A stretch of DNA of 64,000 nucleotides from JAEULH01 sp963805915 (lineage in GTDB: Bacteria > Pseudomonadota > Alphaproteobacteria > Rhodospirillales > Defluviicoccaceae), in contig CAWDWD010000011.1 in NCBI GenBank assembly GCA_963805915.1, positions 310,001-374,000 on the forward strand. Reading direction: 5' to 3'. The translations under genes and the position numbers were made by a program. The notes beneath the pieces are model-generated. The model was not told the origin of the DNA. It did not search any database and saw only the letters and a list, made by a program, of their open reading frames with translations. Shown piece after piece: positions 27,121-34,370 of the stretch (its first letter is position 1; every line of letters starts with the position of its first letter).

Positions 27121-28086
27121 ATGAAAAAATGCGGATCTATTTGCGAGACCATCGGAAAGGCTGCATCTTTCCCGCTTGCGGCCATTGCCATAATCTCGAC
27201 TGCGACGATCGCTGACGCCGCGATAACTTGCGTGGCGCCACCGGCATTATCGAACCCAATCGTCTACGACGGGAAATGTCCCGGCGATAGCGGTTTTCCC
27301 ACGACCGTAAAAGCGGGAGGTCGCGACGTATACATCAAGCTCCCAACAAACAGGACGTGTTCCAAGCGTTTGGGAGTAGATTATGCGCGCAATACCCGCA
27401 TCACCGGAGGCCAGTTCTTATACAACGACTCCGACGACGCCGTTATCACCTTAAGGTTCTCATCCGGTACATCTTTTATCGATGGCCTTTATATCGACGT
27501 AAACAAGAGATCAGCCGACGCGATCCAGGTCAACAATTACAAAGGTCGCTTGATCGTCCAGAACACCCTCATTCGCGGTATCAGTGGCACCTTGACGGGT
27601 ATTCATGGGGATTTGCTGCACGCTCAGGGTGGCGGGCCAGTACAGGAGTTAACGTTGCAGAACGTAACCGGCCTGACCGGCTATCAAGGTCTGTTCACCC
27701 CGTACCGGCCGAACTCGGGAGATGGTACCCGCAAGCTCAGGATAGACCGCGTCAACGTCGGCTATGACCCCAATTTGTCCAAATCCTCGGGCGCCAAGAA
27801 ACCACTTATATTGCTCTACATCGGGAGCGCGGATAACTCAGTCGACCGAGTGCCTGATCTCGGGACCACCTTGTCCAGTGTCTATGTCGATGGCAGCTAC
27901 TGGAATTTCCCTTACATGAACGCCGTCTACGCCAAGCCGAAGTCCGGTTCGGGTAGTTGCGCGACGTTCGACGCCAAGCACAAGATCAGCGGCCAAACCT
28001 GCGGCGGCAGGCCGTCCCAGGGCGACTTCGCGCCGGCAAGTCAGGTGGGCAGAAACTACGTTCGCTCCCGCTTCTGCACGAACTAA
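27121..28086 (+). CDS. Secreted protein, probable right-handed beta-helix
   Basis: A 321-residue protein with a signal peptide (Lys-rich start, hydrophobic AASFPLAAIAIISTATIADA, cleavage probable after the ADA) and several Cys that could form disulphides (ITCVAPP, YDGKCPGD, GSCATFD, SGQTCGG, RSRFCTN at the end). The body has short repeating strand-turn units: VKAGGRDVYIKL, TRITGGQFLYNDSDDAVITL, SFIDGLYIDVNKRSADAIQV, YKGRLIVQNTLIRGI, PVQELTLQNVTGLTGYQGL. This is typical of pectate-lyase-like or phage tail-spike folds. No catalytic motif was identified. Codon use and GC content are lower than in neighbours, which suggests acquisition. Start fixed by AGGAGA nine bases upstream. Confidence 0.6.
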   Translation: MKKCGSICETIGKAASFPLAAIAIISTATIADAAITCVAPPALSNPIVYDGKCPGDSGFPTTVKAGGRDVYIKLPTNRTCSKRLGVDYARNTRITGGQFLYNDSDDAVITLRFSSGTSFIDGLYIDVNKRSADAIQVNNYKGRLIVQNTLIRGISGTLTGIHGDLLHAQGGGPVQELTLQNVTGLTGYQGLFTPYRPNSGDGTRKLRIDRVNVGYDPNLSKSSGAKKPLILLYIGSADNSVDRVPDLGTTLSSVYVDGSYWNFPYMNAVYAKPKSGSGSCATFDAKHKISGQTCGGRPSQGDFAPASQVGRNYVRSRFCTN

Positions 28087-28126
28087 GTGCGTTAAGCCCC
28101 GCGGCAGCTTGAACTGACCGGGTTGG

Positions 28127-28161
28127 ATACAAGCGATCGCCGGTCTGGCGACCGCTTGTAT
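28127..28161. terminator. Hairpin between convergent beta-helix and CbiX genes
   Basis: ATACAAGCG-A-TCGCC (28127-28141) pairs with GGCGA-C-CGCTTGTAT (28147-28161); 14 of 15 positions pair around a 5-base loop. It sits 41 bp after one stop and 14 bp before the other, fitting a shared bidirectional terminator, although T-runs are short. Confidence 0.6.
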
Positions 28162-28174
28162 TCCAAGGGATCCC

Positions 28175-28984
28175 TTAGCCGGACAACTTGTCCACCACGA
28201 CGCTACGCACCAGCGCCGGGATTTCACGATCATCACCGATCGGGCCAAGGTTTGTGAAACTGTTGCCGGCGAATCCGCTCAGCAGCGCCTCGATATCAAG
28301 CGTGGCGTGATGTCCTGGGGCCGCAAAGAATCCGACCACCGCCGTTGGCCCGCTGAGCGTCGCGAGGACGTCCGTTACACGAGGGGACTGCTCAAGGTAT
28401 GCAGTCGCCACGTTACGAAATGCTCCCATTGCCCGCAGGCGAGACGCCTGACGCTCGGTTGCTTCGTGGGAGGCCGAGTACTTGGCCGAACCGTGGGCGA
28501 TCAGGAGTAGCGTGACGGCGTCTGTCACAATGCCCCGCAAAGCCGCCCATCCGGCCACGCGCTTGCCGATCAATTCGGCAAGCGCCGGTTGCAGGCCGAT
28601 CGGATGACAGGTGACGATGCGCCGAGTGGTGTCGAGCGATCCGTCCGAGCCGAGCCCCAAGGCCTTGGGAATAACCTGAAGGGCCGTCCAGCCCGCGCAC
28701 ATCATCATCGGGACGATCGCTATCGCGTTTCGATCGATCCGGCGAAAGACGTCGAGCGGCGCGCTATCCCCGCCGACCAAAAACGCCGTGTGAACCTCGC
28801 CGAAGACGCCCATGGCGCGAAGCGAGTCCGCGTGGCGTTCGAGACTTGCCGCCGCGGCCGGCCGCCGCGATGAGCCATGGCCAACAAGGAGGATGGCGCA
28901 CTCGGCGGGCGACACGGCGTCGCCGGCGAGGTGAAGGCGATCAGTGACTGGTCCCGGCCGACAGGTTGATCTTGTTGTAAACAT
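28175..28984 (-). CDS. Double CbiX/SirB-type protein
   Basis: A 269-residue protein with two tandem chelatase-like domains, as in sirohydrochlorin cobalto- or ferrochelatases that insert metal into tetrapyrroles. Domain 1 has CAILLVGHGSSRRP and HTAFLVGGDSAPL, then IAIVPMMMCAGWTALQVIP. Domain 2 has LLLIAHGSAKYSASHEATER and VATAYLEQSP with AVVGFFAAPGHH. Each carries the strand-GHGS/AHGS start; the metal-binding His pairs appear incompletely conserved. ATG 28984 overlaps the upstream gene by 44 bp; a GTG at 28915 is also possible. Placement after a NirN/NirF-like gene suggests a role in siroheme or heme d1 synthesis. Confidence 0.7.
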   Translation of the reverse strand: MFTTRSTCRPGPVTDRLHLAGDAVSPAECAILLVGHGSSRRPAAAASLERHADSLRAMGVFGEVHTAFLVGGDSAPLDVFRRIDRNAIAIVPMMMCAGWTALQVIPKALGLGSDGSLDTTRRIVTCHPIGLQPALAELIGKRVAGWAALRGIVTDAVTLLLIAHGSAKYSASHEATERQASRLRAMGAFRNVATAYLEQSPRVTDVLATLSGPTAVVGFFAAPGHHATLDIEALLSGFAGNSFTNLGPIGDDREIPALVRSVVVDKLSG

Positions 28985-29870
28985 TGTACTTTCCAGATGG
29001 CTTACACATCGGGACCCGTTTGACCTCGGCGAATGTGTGGGCATCGAAAATGGCCAACGCGCCATCCGTTTCCGCGATGCTGACGAGCGCATAGCGGCCG
29101 TCGCGCGTAAACTCGACGTGAGAGGCGACCCGACCGACCTCCGGCCGCAAGGTGCGGACAATCTGAAGTGTGCGCTTATCGAATATCGGGATCTGATCGG
29201 GCGATGGCCCCATCGAGTTATCGATCCAGGCATAAGGCGTGTTCTCGTGGCTGCGCATGAAGAACCCGGCACCTCCCGTCTCCACCCGCGCCACCGGCTG
29301 CCACGTGGTCATATCGATAACGGCGATGGCCGGCTCATTCAAAATGGGCGTCGCCAAAACCGGTCGGCCGTCATGATCAAAGGAGATTCCGGAGGCGAGA
29401 TGAGGCATGCCGTCGATCGGCACATCGGCGATCTTTTTGCCCACGTTGAGGTTGATTACCTGCCCGCTCCGGCCATAGCGGCCGGCGCCGATGGCGTTGC
29501 GGTAGGCCGGATCGAAAAAGAAGTCGTCGAGCGGCTGGTCGAGGTCTATCCGGCGGACCGGAAATGGCCCGGTCTCGAACACTCCCTCGATCATCCCCGG
29601 CTGATAGCTGTGGACAAAGCCTTTCGAGCGCGGTTCGGGGTCATCGAGATAGGAAATTTCCCAAAGCTCCGGTTGATCCTTGAGCGCGACGATGAAGCTT
29701 TGCCGCGGCGCTGCGGTGTAGACGGCGCTAACCCGGGACGGCCGGCCTTGCCGGTCCTCGGCCGCAATGATCTTGAGCGGCGACAGATCGCGGGCATCAA
29801 GGATCACCACCGTGTTCGGCAGGGTGTTGCCGACGATGACATAGCGACCGTCGCCCGACACCGTATGTCT
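28941..29870 (-). pseudogene. Cytochrome d1-type (NirN/NirF-like) beta-propeller remnant
   Basis: The frame (about 310 residues) is the C-terminal part of the heme d1 family, which holds cd1 nitrite reductase NirS, and the d1-synthesis proteins NirF and NirN. Seen are VSGDGRYVIVGNTLPNTVVI (propeller blade), SYLDDPEPRSKGFVHSYQPG, GVFETGPFPVRRIDL, GMPHLASGISFDHDG and the typical end KPSGKYNVYNKINLSAG-TSH. The N-terminal part is absent. Directly before VSGDGR the reading leaves the family and the DNA continues as the DUF2249 gene (next entry) in another frame, so a deletion has joined two genes near 29866. The remnant would not be translated from its own start. It overlaps the CbiX gene. Confidence 0.75.
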
Positions 29871-30387
29871 CGAAGGCCTTTGTTTCCAAGACCCGCCGCA
29901 GCGGCTTGGCGTCGAAGGGCGCGTCGATGACCAAGACACCGTCGGGTGGCACCGCTTTGGCCGCTTCCATGACGACGACGAATGGGTTACCACGCTTCGC
30001 CAGCAGCGGGCGGACATCAACCCGCTCGGCGCTCAAGGCGAGAGTGTCGGTCAGCCACGTGGGGCTTGTTTCAGCCGGACCATCCTCATCATCGTCCGCC
30101 TGGCAGTCGCGACACGCCGATCCCCGAGAGGCATTGACGGCGCTGAGAACCGTGGCGACGCCAAGACCGGCCTTGGCCGCGACGGCTGCGATGGAGAGCA
30201 CGCAATCGCGCGATTGCGAAATACGCAACCGCTCGTCCAAGGCGGCGAGCCGTTCGACAACGCGAGGATCGTCGGCGATGGCATCGCCCAACCGATCATC
30301 CGCCGTCCATCGCGCGGCCGCTCGTTTGGCCATCCCGCGCTCCAACTCCGCGTTCGCCGGCCGAACCGGTTTTGCCACTCTGTCCAT
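29866..30387 (-). pseudogene. DUF2249-type gene, 3' end lost by fusion
   Basis: From ATG 30387 the frame has a helical N-terminal domain (ADDPRVVERLAALDERLRIS then AKAGLGVATVLSAVNASRGS), of the kind found with DUF1858/ScdA-type proteins. A linker with two Cys pairs follows, then the DUF2249 domain: RVDVRPLLAKRGNPFVVVME, GVLVIDAPFDAKPLRRVLET, KAFETYG. The domain should continue for about 20 residues but instead the DNA joins the NirN/NirF-like remnant. In frame the reading drifts on to a stop near 29797. DUF2249 proteins are frequent in denitrification and nitric-oxide gene clusters. An FNR/NNR-type box lies 59 bp upstream. Confidence 0.65.
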
Positions 30388-30445
30388 TCGCGTTCATCGT
30401 CAGGCCCGATGCGGCAACGATCGGCGCTAGCGCGACCTCAAGGCA

Positions 30446-30459
30446 TTGACGCTCGTCAA
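30446..30459. promoter_or_regulatory. FNR/NNR-type binding site TTGAC-N4-GTCAA
   Basis: Perfect palindrome TTGAC (30446-30450), GCTC, GTCAA (30455-30459). It matches the half-site style used by FNR, DNR and NnrR regulators (TTGAY-N4-RTCAA). It lies 59 bp upstream of the DUF2249 start, consistent with activation near -41.5 of a transcript beginning about 15-20 bp downstream. Two Crp/Fnr-family genes end just upstream. Confidence 0.7.
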
Positions 30460-30477
30460 GACCGCGCCTCACGGGGT

Positions 30478-31176
30478 TCACGGCCGGCTTCCAGCTTTAC
30501 AATAGCGCCGCAAGGAGTCCACATCCCCCAATCGTAAAACGTTACCGTCGCTCTCGACGCCGAGCTGGCCGAGGCGACCCAGAGCACGTGACAGGCTTTC
30601 GGGCGTGATGCCGATGCGCGCCGCGAGGACACCCTTGCGGTAGGGCAACGGCACTGTCGTCTCGCCGCCCGCCTGATCGACGAGTTCGAGCAGGTACCAC
30701 GCAAGGCGCTGCGCCGGCGTTCGGCCCTTCAGTTGCTGCAGCTCGGCCATCAGGCGAAGCTGCCAGCGGTGGAGCGTTGCAAGCATCCGCAGCGCCAGCT
30801 TCGGATCGTCACGGAGCAACTTGACCAATGTTTGCGCCCGCAGGCTGACAACCCGAGAGCCGGCCATGACTTCGGCGTTCACGGGGTAGCACGCGCTTGC
30901 GAAGATGGCGGCCTCCGCGAATGAGGCGCCGGCGCCGATAACCTCGATAATCGTCTCGCGGCCATCCCTGCTCAACGCGAACAGCCGCACGCAGCCTTCG
31001 ATAACCGCGAAAAAGCGGTCGGCCGGATCGCCCGCGCCGAACAGGAGGACGTCCTCCATGTACGTCTTGACCGTCGCGTCGGCCGCCAGGGCCTCAAGTT
31101 CGTCGCGGCGCAAATCCGTCAGTAACGGCACCCTGGACAACACCTCCAAATCGTCCAGCCTTGGGCGCACGGCCAT
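30478..31176 (-). CDS. Crp/Fnr-family regulator (DNR/NnrR class), second of a pair
   Basis: A 232-residue regulator. The N-terminal cyclic-nucleotide-like domain spans about residues 14-130 (VPLLTDLRRDELEALAADAT, FAVIEGCVRLFALSRDGRET, GAGASFAEAAIFASACYPV), followed by the long dimer helix (MRMLATLHRWQLRLMAELQQL-type segment) and a C-terminal winged helix with RKGVLAARIGITPESLSRAL, including the recognition ETLSR-like ESLSR. The N-terminal Cys cluster of FNR is absent, so direct oxygen sensing by FeS is unlikely, and a heme/NO sensor of the DNR type is plausible. Its ATG directly follows the upstream TAG, so translation is coupled. Confidence 0.85.
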   Translation of the reverse strand: MAVRPRLDDLEVLSRVPLLTDLRRDELEALAADATVKTYMEDVLLFGAGDPADRFFAVIEGCVRLFALSRDGRETIIEVIGAGASFAEAAIFASACYPVNAEVMAGSRVVSLRAQTLVKLLRDDPKLALRMLATLHRWQLRLMAELQQLKGRTPAQRLAWYLLELVDQAGGETTVPLPYRKGVLAARIGITPESLSRALGRLGQLGVESDGNVLRLGDVDSLRRYCKAGSRP

Positions 31177-31926
31177 CTAATCCTCGCTATCGGGCTGATC
31201 GGCGAATCCCCGCAGTAACGCGATGTCACGGATGACGAAACAGCTCATGGAATTGTGGTGACGAACGCCGATAGCCTGCAGCTTCATCAACGCGCGCGAG
31301 AGCGTTTCCGGTTGCATGCCGAGGTGGCTCGCCAGCAGCCTCTTTTCGTAGGGCAAGGTTACGATGGCCTGTCCGTCGATCGCCTCGGTAAGCCCGGACA
31401 GATAACCGCCAAGCCGCTGCGCCGCGGTTTTCAACTTCACATCCATGATCTGCCGCACTTGACGACGCAAGCGGAAAGACAGCTCGCCCAGCATTGCCAG
31501 GATCGTCTCGAAACGTTGGCTTAACAGGTTGCGCAACACCGCTCCCGGTATCGCGATCAATTCACCGGCGCCGAACAGGCGAGCGCTCATCGGATGAACC
31601 GCGCCGCCGCAAACACAGGCTTCGCCTATTGTGTCACCAGGCCCGGCAATGTGGGCGACGTTGACCAGATCAGCGGGATCACCGACGGAGAGGGCGACAT
31701 GGCCGGCGCCGATAAGATAAAATACCTCGGCGGCATCGCCTTGGCGGAACAGGACGATCCCACTGGCATGGCGTTCGATACTCGCCGAAGCGGCCAGAAT
31801 CTTCAGATCAGCGCTCGGCAGCTGCGCCAGAAAGCTCGACAGCCGGAACTTCTCCAAAACAACCAATGCCTCGGCGCCACTCAAGTTCGCGCGGTCAGCG
31901 TGCACCCGTTGGTCTGTTGCCGCCAT
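31177..31926 (-). CDS. Crp/Fnr-family regulator, first of a pair
   Basis: A 249-residue regulator, paralogous to the downstream gene. The effector domain has FRLSSFLAQLPSADLKILAA, GIVLFRQGDAAEVFYLIGAG and HIAGPGDTIGEACVCGGAVH. The DNA-binding end has YEKRLLASHLGMQPETLSRA with the ETLSR recognition motif. It has no FNR-like N-terminal Cys cluster; a CVCG pair is in the effector domain. The stop codon abuts the next ATG. Nearest upstream gene is DUF488, on the same strand 112 bp away, so this probably has its own promoter. Signals could be NO, oxygen or a metabolite. Confidence 0.85.
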   Translation of the reverse strand: MAATDQRVHADRANLSGAEALVVLEKFRLSSFLAQLPSADLKILAASASIERHASGIVLFRQGDAAEVFYLIGAGHVALSVGDPADLVNVAHIAGPGDTIGEACVCGGAVHPMSARLFGAGELIAIPGAVLRNLLSQRFETILAMLGELSFRLRRQVRQIMDVKLKTAAQRLGGYLSGLTEAIDGQAIVTLPYEKRLLASHLGMQPETLSRALMKLQAIGVRHHNSMSCFVIRDIALLRGFADQPDSED

Positions 31927-32038
31927 TCACTCCACCGCGTCGTTGGAGACGCACAAGCCGCCCATCGCCGCGCCTGTAGGTATCACACGATCTATCCGGC
32001 TATCCGCTATCCGGCTCGTCCTTCACGTAGTCGCTTAC

Positions 32039-32395
32039 TTACCTTACGCCCTTGCACTCAAGGTACTCTTTCAGGGCGAGAGCCTGGTTGATATGGGCGT
32101 CTCGAGCTCCGTAGACGAAGGTCACGGATTTGTCGCGGATCTTCTCGGTCAGGGCGTTTACCGTTTCGATACGATCATCGAGCTCACTGAAGTAGCGTTG
32201 CTTGAATTCCTCCCACTTCTCGGGGTCGTGCTTGAACCATTTGCGCAACTCGTTGCTCGGCGCAATATCCTTGTTCCACTCGTCCAGTTGAAGCCTCTCC
32301 TTGGTCACGCCGCGCGGCCATATGCGGTCAACGAGGATTCGATAGCCATCACTGGCCGTGGCGTCCGCTCTGGCATTCTTCAAGGCAATCATCAC
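32039..32395 (-). CDS. DUF488 family protein
   Basis: A 118-residue cytoplasmic protein with the DUF488 signature: GYRILVDRIWPRGVTKERLQ, LDEWNKDIAPSNELRKWFKH and a PEKWEEFKQRYFSEL segment, ending with VTFVYGARDAHINQALALKE. DUF488 members occur widely near stress and redox genes, but no enzymatic activity is established to my knowledge. ATG 32395 is immediately followed by another ATG at 32392. It lies between the Crp/Fnr pair and the AhpD-like gene, reading with them. Confidence 0.85.
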   Translation of the reverse strand: MMIALKNARADATASDGYRILVDRIWPRGVTKERLQLDEWNKDIAPSNELRKWFKHDPEKWEEFKQRYFSELDDRIETVNALTEKIRDKSVTFVYGARDAHINQALALKEYLECKGVR

Positions 32396-32454
32396 CTGTC
32401 CATTCCGGCCTCGCGCCGCGGGCCGCCGACGGCAACGCGGCGAGGGAGGTCCCT

Positions 32455-32802
32455 TTAGTCATCGGCATGTCGCGTCGCCGGCGCCAGGCCTTCCAAGGCA
32501 AGCGCCGAGTGCGCATAGGCGCCGCCGGCACGCATCTCCGCCGCAACCCAAATGGCTTCCATGATTTCCTCGGCGCTCGCTCCTTTCGCCGTTGCACCCT
32601 TCGTATGGCCGCGGATGCAGTAGGGGCATTGGGTGACATGGGCGACAGCCACGGCAATGAGCTGTTTGGTCTTGGCGGACAGTGCGCCTTCCTGAAAGAC
32701 GACCTTGCTGAATTGGCGGAAAGCGGCTTCGGCCTCGGGCGCCAGCTGCGTGCGCCGTTCTGCTGTCTCTTTTGTAAGCTTGGGATACAGATTATCGCTC
32801 AT
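32455..32802 (-). CDS. Carboxymuconolactone decarboxylase / AhpD-like protein
   Basis: A 115-residue all-helical protein of the CMD family. The redox motif is TQCPYCIRGHTKGATAKGAS, giving CxxC followed by H three residues later, the arrangement used by AhpD-type alkylhydroperoxidases. The helix after it (AEEIMEAIWVAAEMRAGGAY) and the following AHSALALEGLAP are typical. It probably reduces peroxides or passes electrons between thiol proteins. It is divergent from the CDF transporter gene, with which it shares a 151-bp promoter region. Confidence 0.85.
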   Translation of the reverse strand: MSDNLYPKLTKETAERRTQLAPEAEAAFRQFSKVVFQEGALSAKTKQLIAVAVAHVTQCPYCIRGHTKGATAKGASAEEIMEAIWVAAEMRAGGAYAHSALALEGLAPATRHADD

Positions 32803-32828
32803 GGCACTGACCTTTCCCCACGCTACCC

Positions 32829-32938
32829 ATGTAGATTAATGCTCTCGTCGGCTTCAGCGACAGCGCCCCGACCGGGCCAATTGCACTTCAATTTTGCATC
32901 CCGACGTAACGTTCTTTAAGTATGCAATGTAGATTGAT
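32829..32938. promoter_or_regulatory. Direct repeats in the AhpD-like/CDF divergent promoter
   Basis: ATGTAGATTAAT (32829-32840) and ATGTAGATTGAT (32927-32938) agree at 11 of 12 bases and are 98 bp apart, one near each divergent gene start. Such a pair may bind one regulator controlling both genes. The second is directly upstream of the CDF ribosome site. Confidence 0.35.
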
Positions 32939-32953
32939 TTAAAAGGGTCGGGG

Positions 32954-33592
32954 ATGGCTGGATGCGGGTGCGGCGATGGCGTGAAGTTTGACGGGCTCTC
33001 GCCCGCCTACAAGCGCGCGCTCATGGCGGTGATCGCGATCAACGCGGCGATGTTCATTGTCGAGATGGCCGCCGGCGTGTTCGCGGGGTCGTATGCCCTG
33101 AAGGCCGATGCGCTCGACTTCCTCGGCGATACCGTGACGTACGCCATTACGCTCGCGGTTGTCGGCATGCCGCTGGTATGGCGCTCGCGCGCGGCATTGT
33201 TCAAGGGCGCGAGCCTAGGGGCGATGGGGCTTTGGGTTCTCGGCTCGACGCTTTATCACACTCTCGTGTTGGGGCTGCCGCGAGCCGACGTGATGGGCGC
33301 GATCGGTGCGCTGGCCTTGGCGGCCAACTTGGCGAGCGTTCTGCTCTTGGTGAGGTATCGCGACGGCGATGCCAACGTCCGCTCGGTCTGGCTGTGCAGC
33401 CGCAACGATGCCATCGGCAACGTCGCGGTGATCGCCGCGGCGAGTGGGGTGTGGGCGTCCGGCACGCCCTGGCCCGACCTCGTCGTTGCCGCGCTCATGG
33501 CGAGCCTATTCCTGTGGTCGTCGGCGCAAATCACCCGCCAGGCACTCGCTGAATTGCGGTTCGCGAAAGCGCGGCTCCAGCCGGCCGAGTAG
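32954..33592 (+). CDS. CDF-family cation transporter
   Basis: A 212-residue inner-membrane protein with about six membrane segments: LMAVIAINAAMFIVEMAAG, VTYAITLAVVGMPLVW, AMGLWVLGSTLYHTLVL, AIGALALAANLASVLLLV, GNVAVIAAASGVWASG, and LVVAALMASLFLWSS. Cation-diffusion-facilitator metal residues are visible in the second and fifth segments (ADALDFLGDTVTYA and CSRNDAIGNVAVI). The N-terminus MAGCGCGDG may hold a metal. It lacks the cytoplasmic C-terminal domain, as do short CDF members. Likely exports zinc, cobalt or a similar cation against a proton gradient. Ribosome site GGGTCGGGG precedes ATG 32954. Confidence 0.8.
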   Translation: MAGCGCGDGVKFDGLSPAYKRALMAVIAINAAMFIVEMAAGVFAGSYALKADALDFLGDTVTYAITLAVVGMPLVWRSRAALFKGASLGAMGLWVLGSTLYHTLVLGLPRADVMGAIGALALAANLASVLLLVRYRDGDANVRSVWLCSRNDAIGNVAVIAAASGVWASGTPWPDLVVAALMASLFLWSSAQITRQALAELRFAKARLQPAE

Positions 33593-33613
33593 GTGAGGCG
33601 CATGTCCGGGCGC

Positions 33614-34168
33614 TCAGCCCTTGGCGTCGGCGGCGACCTGCATCTTGATGATGCGGTCGGGATTGCTGACCTCGCCGTTGGCCCCGGCGCCGCGTTTGAT
33701 GGCGTCGACATGGTCCATCCCGTCGGTCACCTGGCCCCAAACTGTGTATTGGCCGTTGAGGAACGGTGCCGGCGCGAAACAGATGAAGAATTGCGAATCG
33801 GCGCTGTTCGGGCTCGCCGAGCGGGCCATGCCGACGGTGCCGCGCACAAACGGGGCCTTGCTGAATTCGGCCGGAATGTTGGTGCCCGATCCGCCGGTGC
33901 CGTTGCCGTCGGGGTCGCCGCCTTGGGCCATGAAGCCCTCGATCACCCGATGGAAGGCTAGGCCGTCGTAGAAGCCTTCGCGCACCAGGGTCTTGATCCG
34001 GGCGACGTGCTTCGGCGCCAGATCCGGCCGCATCTCGATCACGACTTGGCCGTCGTTGAGGTCCATCAACAGCGTGTTTTCCGGATCGGCGGCAGTGGCC
34101 GACCCGCCGCCGACCGCAAGAACACCGGCCAGGCAAGCGGCGAGAAGGGGAAGGGAATCGCGGATCAT
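33614..34168 (-). CDS. Peptidyl-prolyl cis-trans isomerase, cyclophilin type, exported
   Basis: A 184-residue cyclophilin with a signal peptide (LPLLAACLAGVLAVGGGSA, cleavage probable near residue 27). It isomerises prolyl bonds, assisting protein folding in the periplasm. The catalytic region has LAFHRVIEGFMAQGGDPDGN (Arg and Gln ligands), GTGGSGTNIPAEF and SQFFICFAPAPFLNGQYTVW, then GQVTDGMDHVDAI. A Lys-rich C-terminus ends in ADAKG. It ends tail-to-tail with the CDF gene at 33592. Confidence 0.93.
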   Translation of the reverse strand: MIRDSLPLLAACLAGVLAVGGGSATAADPENTLLMDLNDGQVVIEMRPDLAPKHVARIKTLVREGFYDGLAFHRVIEGFMAQGGDPDGNGTGGSGTNIPAEFSKAPFVRGTVGMARSASPNSADSQFFICFAPAPFLNGQYTVWGQVTDGMDHVDAIKRGAGANGEVSNPDRIIKMQVAADAKG

Positions 34169-34370
34169 GATGCGGGCCTCTCGGTTGTCGGCGTCGTTGA
34201 TGCAATGCGGCTGCCGGAACGACCGCGGGAGCGCATAAACCTAGTTGATTGCGCCTGGAAGTCCAGGAGCTTTGCCGTCTAGTTATCCGTCTCGTGCGGC
34301 GCCGATCGAGCCAGCGCGCGATGGCACATTCCCGCTGGCGCGGCGGCGAGGCAACGAATATGGTCCGCTC

